Assembly: GCA_017607445.1 (NCBI GenBank)
Contig: JAEVHH010000006.1
Location: 1,488,001-1,552,000, forward strand
Length of the DNA: 64,000 nt
Direction: 5' to 3'
DNA from: Histoplasma ohiense
Lineage: Eukaryota; Ascomycota; Eurotiomycetes; Onygenales; Ajellomycetaceae
The notes under the pieces were generated by a model. It searched no databases. It was not told the DNA's origin and worked only from the letters and a program-made list of their open reading frames with translations. The position numbers and the translations under genes were made by a program. Shown one piece after another: positions 1 through 10,603 of the stretch (the first letter of the stretch is position 1; each line of letters begins with the position of its first letter).

Positions 1-593
1 AATTTGACTAATATTATGAAAGAAATGATGCTGATGACTCAATGTATGAGAAGTTGAAGAAGAAAGCAGTGAAGTTGCTCATGCAGCAGTGCTGAGATCA
101 GAAACACTCATGAAAATGATTTGAGATCAAGATGAAGAGAAAAAGAGCTGAGAAGATGACAGCTGTGAAAAAGCATCATCAGAAAAAGATTGAAGATGTG
201 TTTGCTCACAAGACAAAGAAGTTCAAGCTGATAGATTGTATTTTGAATATATTCATTGATAACACTTTTTGATAACAATTCTGTTGTCTAATTGATTAGC
301 AGACTTCTGAAGAGAATCAGAGCATTGAAGTCTTGTTTAGATCTCATATACACTCAATGATTCAGAACATTGAGAAGACAGCATTGCTTTCTGAGTATGC
401 TAATTTGCTTACTGCAGAGATAGAATCTAAGACAGCAGATCAGAAGATGCAGAACTTTGAAGCTCAAGTAAATCTGATGAAAAGAGAGAAGAGTTCTTCC
501 TCATCTGAGAAGATAGCTGAGAAGGGTTTTGAGTTGATTGTTTCCTTGAATGAGAAGAAGAAGAAGAGGGAGGAGAAGAAAGAGAAGAATTGA
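1..593 (+). pseudogene. decayed coding-like region, function unknown
   Basis: I do not recognise this gene. An open stretch at 333-593 encodes 86 residues: a helical Gln/Glu/Lys-rich segment, a serine run, then a Lys/Glu-rich tail. Upstream, about 58-235 reads as Lys-rich protein interrupted by TGA codons. An AT-rich stretch ending in TAG (about 233-300) could be an intron between the two parts, but its donor is weak and the frame is not proven. The TGA-type breaks match those in the transposons to the right, so this is probably part of a mobile element whose 5' end lies outside the window, possibly a second ORF of the hAT element. A charged tail alone cannot assign a function. Confidence 0.3.
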
Positions 594-1207
594 ATTGTGA
601 AGAATGAAGAGAAAGAGAAAGAGAAGAAGAAGAAGAAGAAGAAGAAGAAGAAAGTCAAAGAAAAAAAGAAAATAGTCTAAGAAAAAAATTTTTTTTTTAT
701 ATGTTTGTTTTTTAATATTTTTGTTAAATTAATTGTATTATTATCTGTCAGAGATTACAAATTTTTTATTTGATATTTTACATTATGCAATTCTTTGTTG
801 TGAGAATATATTATTGTAGTGATATTATGCTCATGATATATATATATATATATATGTGTATGTATACTGTAAGGTGTGTGTGACTTTATATATAGTATTG
901 GTAAACAATGAAAGGTGATAAATTCATACTGTGGAATTGTGATATATTAGAGATAGATAATATATCTAATGAATCAACTTTTCGATACTTATAAACCTTA
1001 ATGATATCTTTAATATTTTAATTATCATTTTTTTCTATTTTATCATAGATTCATAATTTTGTTGTTGTTTATAAATATATTCTACTAGTGTTCTAACCAA
1101 TTAGAGTGGGTTAATGAAAAGAGAGTAAAAAAAAACTCAACAAATTTCTCAACTTTATTATTCTCAGAATTCATTCCACACATAATTTCTCATCATTTAT
1201 ATTCATC
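594..1207. other. non-coding spacer with GAA tract and AT-rich DNA
   Basis: A purine tract of tandem GAA/GAAA units runs from about 540 to 672 and extends the Lys/Glu coding tail. AT-rich DNA follows, with a short (AT)n run near 838-858. No gene and no hAT left terminal repeat could be seen. If the hAT element starts at a terminus of the tagactggcc type, that terminus must lie left of the window or has been lost. Confidence 0.5.
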
Positions 1208-3616
1208 ATGACAACTTCAGTAATTGCTGAATCAGGGAATTCATCACCTTCTTTAATGAAGATTCAAGATCTTATAGAAATAAGAGTGGATCAAACAATT
1301 TATGTTGTTTATAAGTCCTCACAAGATGAGCTCTTTCAAGTCTGGTGGATGCACACTTTCTTTTTTCTTGATGATGAAAAACAACACAATCTATGGAAAA
1401 GTCAGTATAGACAATGAGGAGATCTATGAAAAAACTTTCAACAAGTTGCTGTGAAGATCACTGAAGAGCCATTTCTCTGCTGTAATCATTGCAACTTCAT
1501 ACAAAAACATCCATTCTGGAGTGAACATGAATCAGAAGAAATCACACAACATTTGAAATCTGCTGATTGTCTACAGCTTAGAGAAAAACATCAGAATATT
1601 CTTCATGAACTGATACTTATATCATCTACTCTCATTAATGGTAACAATATTTGGTAATGCTTATGTACTATTTTGCAGAAAAACATGTGAAAACAACAAC
1701 AAACTGATGTCAATCTTTCAATTTCAACTCTTTCATCAGACAACTTTCAAGAACAACTTCTACATCTATGTATATTTTTGAATCTTCCACTGCATGCTGT
1801 TGAAAACTCGGAATTTTGAACTTTACTTCAAATGCTTAATTCATATATTCAAATTCCTCATTGATTCAGTCTCCACTCTTTTCTGAATACACATTACAAC
1901 AATGATATGCAACAACTTGGACTTCTGTTGAAGAAACAACAGAAGATATCACTGACAGTGAATGCATGAACAAACACCAACAATCTATCCTTTTTGAATG
2001 CAGTTTGTTATTCTATTGATGAGGATTGAAATTATAAAGAGAAATTGATTGACTTTGAACAATTGAAGAGTAATCATACAGATGAATATATGATTGATGT
2101 TTTCATGATAATTATTAAAAATGATTACTGAGATATTTCATCAGATCTTCTTGCAATCACAAGTTCACAACAGACAATGCAGCAAACAACTTGATCATGA
2201 TACAGAGTCTGAAACAAAATCTGATATTGTATAGATGAAATGATAAACATAGATATATTCTCTATATTGCATATATTATTCAGCTTATTGTTCAAGCATT
2301 GATTAAAGATCTGAACATTGAATCTGAAAACACAGAACTGATCAGTTGTTTTAATGAGAATGATATTGAAATTGTTACACACATCACATTCTCATCAACC
2401 CTTTGCAAGATAATGATATTTGATAATGCTTCAGTGAAAATTGATCAATTTGCTAACTATCTCATTATCTTTTTTTAGATTCATCATATCATCAATGCAA
2501 TCAGTACTTCTCTCAAACAACAACAACAATTTCATGATATTCAAGCCATCCACAGCTCAGTTCCTTCTCTTAATATAATACAAGATGTTTGAACACAGTG
2601 AAGTTCTATTTATGAGATGACAGTTCAAACACTTTGACTAAAAGATGCTGTGAATCATTGAGTTCAGAATTCTGAGCAAGAGAAAATTCATGCTCTGAAA
2701 CTTTCTGATACAGAGTGAGCACAGTTAAAATATATTGTTGAACTGTTGTTTATCTTTTACAAAACAACAAAGACTGTGTCTATTACAGTAACATCAATGA
2801 TGCAAGCTTCTTGATGAGTATACAACAGTTTATTTACTCATTTGAAAACTCAGATGATTTGTGTATAAGAAGAGCAATTCTGAAATAGAGTTATTTCTGC
2901 AGCAATTGAAAGAGCTCAAGACAAACTTGCAGAGTATTATGTGAGAATCAATCAATCATTTGCTGATTACTATGCTGTTGCTGCTGTACTTGATTTCTCT
3001 TGTTGAATCAATGCATATACTTCTGAGGATTGGACAGCGGAAGAATGACAAATCTATGTTGATATAGCTCAGACATACTACAACAACAACTATTGACAAT
3101 ATGAATAGAATAATACACAAATTGAAGAGTCAATAGAGTATGATTCTTTGATTAGTAACTTTGTTTTTTATAATACTCACTGAGATATTGATATTAATCT
3201 GTTACTAATATTTATTGATTAAGAATTTGCACTTGTTGATTGCTGCTGAAAATCTGAGCAAATAAAATTCTTGCAACACTGAATTTGACTGCTATCTATA
3301 TGATGATTCTGTTAATATCAAAGAAAAATCTATTTTAGATCTGTGGAGGATGATCAGCAGTCAGTACTCAACAGTGACAATGATAGCACATGATATTCTG
3401 ACAATTCCATTGACAGAAGTTGATATGAAGAGAAAGTTTAACTCAAGTTGAGATATTTGTCACTATTGTTGTGATCAATTGCAAGGAGAAACTGTAAAGA
3501 AATTGATGATGATTAAGCATGGAAAAGAAAAAGAAATTGTTGATAAGAATTCTATTGTGACAGAATTCTCTTTCAATGATATAGTGGAGAAAAAAATTGA
3601 GTGTGATTGTATATAG
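1208..3616 (+). pseudogene. hAT-family transposase, inactivated by in-frame TGA
   Basis: hAT transposases cut and paste DNA elements with short terminal repeats and 8-bp target duplications. The frame can be followed from ATG 1208 to TAG 3614-3616 (803 codons, a normal length for hAT) without a net frameshift, but with many in-frame TGA codons. Near residues 88-120 there is a BED-type zinc-finger pattern (CNHC followed by HLKSADC). Near residues 725-770 lies the C-terminal hAT dimerisation region, recognisable as AHDILTIPLTEVD, then DICHY, then a Leu/Met-rich segment ending IKHG. The right element terminus follows 378 bp downstream. All breaks are substitutions of the TGA type, and I infer the gene is dead. 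Confidence 0.8.
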
Positions 3617-3994
3617 TATTAATAAGCTTGTGAGTGTTACCAATAATTGTTACCAATTGTCATGTATTGTGAGTGTTATCAATAATCATTATCAATTGTC
3701 ATGTATTACATAATCATCAGAATGGGACCAAACTTGAGCTAAAATCATGATCAGTCCCAGGTCACATTCTTATTTTTCATAGTCAGTCACTTTGCATGAA
3801 ATAATAAATTTTGTTGATTTCATAATAGTCATATTAGATCTAAATCTGGTTCTTTTACACTCCATTTCTGAAAATTTTGATCTCTTTACACTCTCATTCT
3901 GATCCTGGTCCCACTGGAAATCACGCCAAGAAATGGACTGGAATCAAATCAAATCAAACCAAATGTGAAATTCATGGTCCCACCGGCCAGTCTA
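3617..3994 (+). mobile_element. right terminal region and TIR of the hAT element
   Basis: This non-coding end contains paired aatgggaccaaac and tcccaggtcac motifs and ends in ggccagtcta at 3985-3994. The same subterminal sequence ends the three nonautonomous copies at 7855-9160, 10604-11916 and 52948-54412, so this transposase-bearing element is the likely autonomous relative that mobilised them. The flank from 3995 is Gy1-like sequence. The left end is not in view, so no target duplication can be checked. Confidence 0.7.
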
Positions 3995-5074
3995 GTTCTG
4001 TGTTCACATGAGAGGTTCAATTCATGATGTCTGTAGAGGTGGTTGGTGTAGTTGAAGCAGTGGTAGATGTAAAGTTCTATCTGTGATTGTTATGACTTTC
4101 TTATACAGTGTTGAAATGTGTGAGATTGTTGTTGAGTTGACACAAGTGGGTGTAGTAGTTGTGATAATATGAGAGCATAAAATGCAAGATGCAGAGCTTA
4201 AGCAGTTCAAAGCTGATGTGCTGACTCAGAAGATTAATTTTCACAGCATCATCTCAGTTCTGTCCTTCTGCTTTGTGAATCTTGCTATCAAAATCAGGCA
4301 GGTAGTTCACTAGAGAAGTATTCCACTGATGATTTCTGTTTAGTCACTGCATCACACATACTTGCAGTGTAGGGTTCAAGAATAGAACATTCAGTTGATG
4401 AAAGACTTCTTCAGAGATACACATTTCATGTGTGCATGACTCAATTCAGGGTTGAAATTTTGCTAGAATGTCTTTTTCTAGCTGACTATGAATATAGCAG
4501 ACTTGCAAAAGCAGAGAGTCTATCACAGATTCATCTTCTTTGAGCTTGACTTTTGTCTTTTATTTTCAGATTAGATAGATTGAGAGCTCTTCTGCAAACT
4601 TGTTGAAAAGAGGAAGATGTTCTTTTCTTTCATACACAGAGAGTGTTGATGTTTGTATGATTTCTGATGTATTTGTGCTCAGATGATTCAGTTGTTGTTG
4701 AAGCTCTGTCATCTGCAAGAATTGCTGCTGAAGGAAATTATAAAGCTCAGTGTTATCTTCAGCAAAACTTCAGTTCTCACTCATGAAGAAATGTTTGTAA
4801 TTCATTTCATTTTCATACAAGGCTATAGTTCTTAGTTCTGATAGCTTGGAGATCAGAAGGTTCAGTTCTTATTCTTGAAGAAAATATTTTGTAAGCACTT
4901 GAGCTTCTTCACAGCACTATCACAGTGATGCAGCTTTGTAGAACTTTGAAAATCACAGATATTATCACAACAACACAGCTTTGTGAGAACTTGGTAACTT
5001 ATTCTTAACTTAAACACCTGGGTGCAATTGTAAACATAGAGCACTCAGACTGACACAGATGAATCAATTCATAA
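3995..5074 (-). pseudogene. Gy1-like gag and leader remnant (Gy1-e)
   Basis: Read on the minus strand, this follows an LTR at 5075-5471 in the order leader then gag. Phrases around 4225-4300 (the cagcatcatctcag region) and the leader repeats match the gag and leader of Gy1-c near 46935 and 47600-47880, but divergence is high, so this is an older or different subfamily. The primer-binding segment at 5062-5074 (aatcaattcataa on plus) is intact. The rest of the element is missing because the hAT terminus replaces it at 3994. No usable protein remains. Confidence 0.6.
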
Positions 5075-5471
5075 TGTAATGAATATACTTCAATTAACAA
5101 TCTAGCACTATTCTAAATACAGATTACAAATTGATTAAGAAAAGAAAGAGAAAAGAGATCAGAAGAAAAGGTCATACAAAGAGGGTTCTTATAGAGAGGA
5201 GATTGAAATAGAAGAATATCAGAAGCCACCCCACAGTGGAGCACAGAGTGGAGTACAGAGTGGAAGAATGTTGAGGATTATGTGGAAGAATTGTTAGAAC
5301 TACACGAGTGCGGAGTGTGAGGCAGAAGAGATTATACAGAAGAATTGTTAGAGGCTATGCAAGCACAGAGCACAATAACAGAAATGAGTAGATGTACACG
5401 AGCGTGGAATGTGAGGCAGGAGGGGTTGGTTGCGTAAGTTAACTACTAACAGATGCTAACCTGTCACAATA
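5075..5471 (-). repeat. Gy1-e 5' LTR
   Basis: The plus-strand sequence starts tgtaatgaatatac and ends cctgtcaca plus ata. It matches the Gy1 LTRs elsewhere in the window. The right flank (gtgaagcttctac) is LINE RNase H sequence like 61134-61150, so the element had inserted into LINE-d. As at 48477-48479, three extra bases (ata) lie between the cacA end and the LINE sequence. Confidence 0.75.
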
Positions 5472-5567
5472 GTGAAGCTTCTACTCTGTGTCACAGATGA
5501 CAGCATCAACTTTTGAATCTGACTCTGTCTTGACAATATCTCAGATATCTGAAATATACAGAGCAGT
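5472..5567 (+). mobile_element. LINE-d fragment (RNase H region)
   Basis: This 96-bp scrap aligns by eye with LINE-b at about 61134-61230 (cagcatcaa, tgactctg, gagcagt) and, reversed, with LINE-a near 20570-20660. It is the original host of both the Gy1-e insertion on its left and the Gy2-a insertion on its right. Its last five bases, gcagt (5563-5567), precede the Gy2-a LTR as the left target site. Confidence 0.7.
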
Positions 5568-5801
5568 TGTAATAGACGCAACGGAAATATCTATATTAGA
5601 AAATAGCTATATAGCGATAGAAAGATATAGAATATGATGAATGAGATGTGATGGCAACATTATCTATATAATACTCACTGATATCTGTAGATCTTAGAAG
5701 ATCAGCAATTAACTTTGAATAATAGAGATTGCTATCTTCTTAATATTCTTCATACATACTTCACACTACTTTTATAATTATATCTATAACTATCTCTTAT
5801 A
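5568..5801 (+). repeat. Gy2-a 5' LTR
   Basis: It starts tgtaatagacgc and ends ctcttata, homologous to the 271-bp LTRs of Gy2-b but with about 37 bp missing in the middle. The tctatataatac motif near 5662-5673 is the likely TATA box. The stretch agcaattaac near 5704 is the degraded copy of the self-priming segment, and attctaatcac right after the LTR is the matching primer-binding site. Confidence 0.8.
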
Positions 5802-5887
5802 ATTCTAATCACTTTTAATCTTATCTAAGTGGTCTGTTGCTACACACATCTACAACAAGATTTACAACATTAGTCAAAACATGCAAA

Positions 5888-6684
5888 ATGATCTCAATAT
5901 ACACAAAATCTCTTGAAAATCAATCTGAATTCTCTATCATCTTCAACAATTATAATGTATGCCTGCAACAGTTGAACAATTGAATCTGTGAATAGAAGCA
6001 GCAATTAGCTATTCTGCATGTGCAACAGCAGCTCAATGAGTTGAAAACACAGATTTGTGAAGATACTCTCATTGAGTCTCAATTAACTCAGAATATCATC
6101 ACAGAATCACTGCAAAATTGATCTGCAGATGATACAGATGACAATAATGAGATATTTCTGAGATTAGAGATTAAAAACTACTATCAAAGAAAAAATATAT
6201 TAGAATTTAAGAACTATAAAGATCACATATTGACTCTCTTTACACATCACTGTCAGTATCATCAAAAAAAAGAACACAAGATAAATGATGCTAAACTATA
6301 TCTTAATACCCACATTAAGCAGAAATGGTTGAATTTTGTATCATCATATAAAAGATGTGAAGAAGCAACACTGTTGACTTTCAATGATATACTATCACAT
6401 CTAGAAATGCAAATTAATGATCCACAAAACCAGCATCAATTGACAAGTCAAAAGTTTCAGAATGCAAAGCAATAAAAGTGACAATCAATATATAACTTCT
6501 CTAAATATTTTGAAGACTGAAAAAACTACTTATTTTTATACAGTGAAGAACAGAGAATGAATAATCTGTGTAGTAAAACATTGAAGATATTACACACTGA
6601 ACTCAACTGTTGAAATCAAGAATGTCAGAACTACAAAGAGTTGCTTTGAACTCTACAGACTCTTGAAAAAAATATGCTGAAGTG
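5888..6684 (+). pseudogene. Gy2-a gag, N-terminal part, interrupted by Gy1-a
   Basis: Gag forms the retrotransposon particle and packages its RNA. The start at ATG 5888 corresponds to ATG 26633 in Gy2-b, and an open block at 6230-6475 lies in the same frame. Recognisable shared phrases are KLYLNTHIKQKWLNFV and LEMQINDPQNQHQL. Many TGA and some TAA codons break it. The gene stops at 6689, where Gy1-a entered between the two copies of acaac (6685-6689 and 52097-52101). The remainder, including the zinc knuckle, resumes at 52102. Confidence 0.75.
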
Positions 6685-6689
6685 ACAAC

Positions 6690-7234
6690 TGTAATGGACG
6701 TACTTCGATTAATGATTTGATACTATTCTAATTACAGATTACGAATTGATTAAGAAAAGAAAGAGAAAAGAAATCAGAAGAAAAGTGTAACAGATATATT
6801 TTGATTAACAATTTGATACTATTCTAATTACAGATTATGAATTGATTAAGAAAAGAAAGAGAAAAGAAATCAGAAGAAAAGATCATACAAAGAGAGTTCT
6901 TATATAAGAAAGTTCAGAACAGAATAATATCAGAGACTACTTCACAGTAAAGCATAAAGTGAAAGAATATTAAGAGCTATATAGAAGAATTGTTAGACAC
7001 TATATAAGTACAGAGTATAAAACAGAAGAATCATTGAGAGCTATACAGAAGAATCATTAGAAACTATATAAGTGTGAAGCACAGAGCAGAAGAATATTAA
7101 GAGCTACACAGAAGAATTATTAGAGACTATATAAGTGCAGAACACAGAGTGAAAGAACATTGAGAATTACACAAAATCACAATGACAGAAGTTGATTGCA
7201 TAAGTTAATTGTTAACAGATATTAATCTGTCACA
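6690..7234 (-). repeat. Gy1-a 3' LTR with internal 97-bp duplication
   Basis: The LTR beginning tgtaatggacgtac at 6690 restarts at 6787 (tgtaacagatatat) after 97 bp, so the first 97 bp are present twice in tandem. It ends ctgtcaca at 7234. Multiple roughly 57-60 bp units (gaagaa-ctatataagtacaga type) fill 6990-7180. A polypurine tract on the minus strand (complement of tatccccctct at 7237-7247) adjoins it, as expected for a 3' LTR. Confidence 0.8.
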
Positions 7235-7801
7235 TTATCCCCCTCTATCAGAGTGAGTGAGAACTTATAGATGTTGAGAACAGCAGTGTTCTTCAAAATG
7301 AATATGAATTCTCAGATCAGACAATTGTATTCTACTCATTTGATAAGATATTCACAGCAGTGATGATTGATTCTATTGTCAAGAATTGCTTTGATTTTCT
7401 ACTCAAGTTTGTTATCTTCTTCTACAATGATGAGCAACTGTCAATTGAAGATTCTCTGTGAGAGGAATGAATCCTCAGCTGTGGATTGAAGCAGATTCAT
7501 ATGAAAGATATCATAAATATCAGATAAAGTATTGAATCAATAATCATATATATCTAACACTTTCTTCACTGTATATTTAATGTGATAGTAATCAAGTATA
7601 TGTGAGAGATGATTCATTCTTATATTCTTGAGATTCAGTCAGACTTTGTTTTCTATATAATATCAGATCACAGAACTTTTTCTGATGTTTATTTGATTCT
7701 TATAATTTTATTGAATACTGATTATTGAAGCTTCTGTTTATTTGTAAGCTTTCTTCATCTTACTCACAATATTCTCTGCTGTCTGTATAAGACTGTGAAT
7801 G
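7235..7801 (-). pseudogene. Gy1-a pol C-terminus (integrase end and chromodomain-like tail)
   Basis: On the minus strand this matches 42870-43430 of Gy1-c, the end of integrase and the chromodomain-like tail. Shared plus-strand words include gagtgagaacttatagatg, gattctattgtcaagaatt and cactttcttcactgtatat. It runs up to the TA at 7802-7803 where the Tc1-type element inserted, and the next segment of the same gene resumes at 10453. TGA and TAA codons interrupt the frame. Confidence 0.75.
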
Positions 7802-7854
7802 TACAGTGGTGTTCAATAAGTCAGTGTACTAGAGGCTCAGTGCTGAGCTTCAGC

Positions 7855-9160
7855 TAGGCTGGCCAGTGGGACCATGAATTTCATGTTTGATTTGGTTTGA
7901 TTTGGTCCCAGTCCATTTCTTGATGTGATTTTCAGTGGGACCAGAATCAGAATGAGAGTGTAAAGTGACTAGAATTATTAGAACATGAGTGAAATAAGAC
8001 TAATAAATCTTGATATTTCATGTAAAGTGACTGACTATCAAAAATAAGAACATGACCTGGGACTGACTATGATTTTGACTGAGGTTTGGTCCCATTCTGA
8101 TGATTATATAATACATATCTTAGATATCAATCTGATGATATGATTGGTGGAGATATCGCCCCTATCTAGTGCTGCCAACCTATCTATTGCTGCAAGCTAT
8201 CCCTCGCTGCTAAGCTATCGCTGCCAACCTCTCTATTGCTGCAAGCTATCCCTCGCTGCTAAGCTATCGCTGCCAACCTATCTATCGCTGCCAACCTATC
8301 TATCGCTGCCAATTTATCTACCACTGCCAATCTATCTATTGCTGCTAATCTATTGCTGCTGCCAATCTATCTATCGCTGCTAATCTATTGCTGCTGCTAA
8401 TCTATCTATCGCTGCTAATCTATCGCTGCTAATCTATCGCTGCTAATCTATCGCCGCTGCCAATCTATCCCTCACTGCTAAGCTATCCCTCGCTGCTAAG
8501 CTATCACTGCCAATCTATCGCTGCTAATCTATCGCTGCCAACCTATCTACCGCGGCGAATCTATCTATCGCTGCCAATTTATCTACCACTGCCAATTTAT
8601 CTACCACTGCCAATCTATCTACCACTGCCAATCTATCTATTGCTGCTAATCTATTGCTGCTGCCAATCTATCTATCGCTGCTAATCTATTGCTGCTGCTA
8701 ATCTATCTATCGCTGCTAATCTATCGCTGCTAATCTATCGCTGCTAATCTATCGCTGCTAATCTATCGCTGCTAATCTATCGCTGCTAATCTATCGCTGC
8801 CAACCTATCTACCGCGGCGAATCTATCTATCACTATCATTACTAGTTCAAAATAGAACTAGAGCATAAATACACTAAACTTCTTTTGATAGGTAATGATT
8901 TTTGGTAACGCTCATAGCATTATATCATCTATATAGGGTAAATCATGGTCCCATTTGGTCCCATTTTAACAAAATGGGACCAAATGGGACCAGAATCAGT
9001 AACTTATAAGAAGAACATGACCTGGGACTAGATTTATAATATAAACAGTGTAAAGTGACTAATTTAATAAACACTATATGAGATCAGGACTAAGAAATTT
9101 GATAATGGAACTGGAGAAATATTTAGTCCCAGTTCCATGCATGGTCACATGGCCAGTCTA
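7855..9160. mobile_element. nonautonomous hAT derivative 1, with 8-bp TSD
   Basis: It is bounded by taggctggcc (7855-7864) and ggccagtcta (9151-9160), which are inverted repeats of each other with one mismatch. The 8-bp duplication gcttcagc lies at 7847-7854 and 9161-9168. It has no transposase. Inside are subterminal sequences shared with the autonomous hAT right end, a minisatellite (8144-8833) and a 21-bp perfect hairpin (8947-8991). It sits inside the Tc1-type element. Confidence 0.9.
8144..8833. repeat. minisatellite of hAT derivative 1
   Basis: Interleaved tandem units of about 14 bp (ctaatctatcgctg) and 18 bp (cctatctatcgctgccaa), plus a ctatccctcgctgctaag variant. Open frames across it are low-complexity Leu/Ser/Tyr/Cys runs and are spurious. 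The units keep the CpG of atcgct almost everywhere, unlike the CpG-poor surroundings. Confidence 0.9.
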
Positions 9161-9266
9161 GCTTCAGCACCCTACCCATCTCAACTAGATATTAAATAAA
9201 ATCTCAACCAGGTATTCAAAATAGAATTATATACATGTTTTATATAGCTAAATGAATAAAGAATAT

Positions 9267-10337
9267 CTATATACATTTTCTTCTGTAATACTTGGTTGAT
9301 TCATCTCTGACTTTGATAACTGTGGCTAACCTTCAGAGCATGGAGCTGATTAGATGCTGTATCTCAAGTTGTGTAATAGAATCCCATATCATCTGTAATT
9401 CTATTCTCATTTCAGCTTCAGAGTGTATTCAATGTCATATCTTTGATATGCAGAACTTCATTATTGCCCATAGATTCTCTATAGAATTTAAATCAGAACT
9501 TTGTGTGGGCCATTTCATTCAATCCATCTGCCAATCATCCATCCACTGTTTTAACAGCTTAGAGATATGATATCTAGCTCCATCCTCTGCCCAGAGTGCA
9601 ATTCCACATTTTTCAAGAATGCAAATATAATGGAGATAGCCATGAAGTAGTATAATCTTGATATACTCCTTGAAATTCATCCAGATGTTCAATGGAATAA
9701 AAACCAGCTTAGATTTGAAATCCCAGCTTATTGCTCCCCATACACTCACTGAGATATGTCCAGATTTGAAGATAGAGAGTAGATATCTACTCTCATAATC
9801 TTTACCAATCAGACAATGAATATAGCAGCTTGATATATTCAATTCAATCTCAAAGTGAGCTTCATCTGAGAAGCTCACACAAGAGAAATCTTCATCAGCT
9901 CAATTTCTGTGTTGAATATCAAAAGCTCTTCAAATTTCCTTGTATATAGGCTTTAAATAGAGCTTCTTTTGTGATTTAAAGATATATCATTCATTCTTTT
10001 GAAGATACTGTCTTGCTGTATTTTAGCAAATATAGAAGTCAGATTTTGAGGGTGTGAGAAAGCTGGCTAGAGAATGAAAGAGATTCTTCTCTACAGAAAG
10101 AATAAGATGACATTGATCACAAACAGAGAGTTTAGAAGATCTCTCAGAACATTTTTTAGAGCTTTCTTCATGTATTCAATGAGATTCATGATAAACAATG
10201 AAGAATATGATGGAGTGAGGCAGCTCTAAAATTCAAGCTATATCTAGAAATGAATGTTCCCACTTTTGAAGATTCAAAATAGTATTAATAATAGCTGGAG
10301 AGTGTTCTCTCTGCAATGTTTTCAGTTTTGAGAGCAT
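9267..10337 (-). pseudogene. Tc1-family DD34E transposase, inactivated
   Basis: Tc1-type transposases cut and paste elements into TA sites. The frame runs 357 codons from ATG at 10337 to TAG at 9267-9269 with no net frameshift but several in-frame TGA. A helix-turn-helix region lies at about residues 15-60. The catalytic motifs are FSDEAHFE, AEDGARYH and SSDLNSIENLWAIMK. Counting the TGA between them as one residue, 34 residues separate the second Asp from the Glu, so DD34E. The C-terminus (LRRLATVIK-like, ending TKYY) also fits the family. The longest uninterrupted piece is 9519-9878. Confidence 0.88.
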
Positions 10338-10450
10338 CTTTTGATGTATAGAGGGGATGTTGGATGATGAAGAAATCTTTGAAAAAGAGGGGTAAGAAGA
10401 GGGGTTCTCAGCGCTGAGCCACTAGTACACTGACTTATTGAACACCACTG

Positions 10451-10603
10451 TATATGATTTCTCAGAGAGTCTCAGAGAAGTTCGGAATCTCTAAGTTGTA
10501 TTCATATAAAAGAAAAAATGAGCTTATATCTGTTGTGACAGAATCTCAATCATTAATCACCATCTCAGTATATGACAGCAGATTACTTCAGTTGTTTTAT
10601 ATA
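10451..10603 (-). pseudogene. Gy1-a integrase segment
   Basis: It continues Gy1-a pol after the TA duplication and matches 43437-43585 of Gy1-c (ctcagagagtctcagagaag, gaatgagcttac-like, cagcagattacttcagttg). It ends abruptly at the tagactgg terminus of hAT derivative 2. Confidence 0.75.

Larger units (their letters stand above)
7804..10450 (-). mobile_element. Tc1-type DNA transposon with TA target duplication
   Basis: Terminal inverted repeats of about 44 bp begin cagtggtgttcaataagtca at 7804 and at the complement of 10450, with only about two mismatches (7804-7847 against 10407-10450). TA flanks both ends (7802-7803 and 10451-10452), and the flanks rejoin into Gy1-a integrase. The transposase lies on the minus strand at 9267-10337. 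A hAT derivative (7855-9160) sits in its left untranslated part. Without that insert the element would be about 1.3 kb, typical of the superfamily. Confidence 0.92.

Noticed and set aside
464..658. A Phe-rich minus-strand frame.
   Set aside because: It is the complement of the GAA tract and has no coding character of its own.
8144..8383. A 79-residue Leu/Ser/Tyr/Cys-rich open frame, and similar ones at 11209-11496 and 53787-54098, as genes.
   Set aside because: They are read-through of the minisatellite in one of several open frames and change with unit number.
8144..8833. CRISPR array (regular short repeats).
   Set aside because: Units are contiguous or overlapping minisatellite repeats without unique spacers, lie inside TIR-bounded hAT elements and occur in a eukaryotic-type setting.
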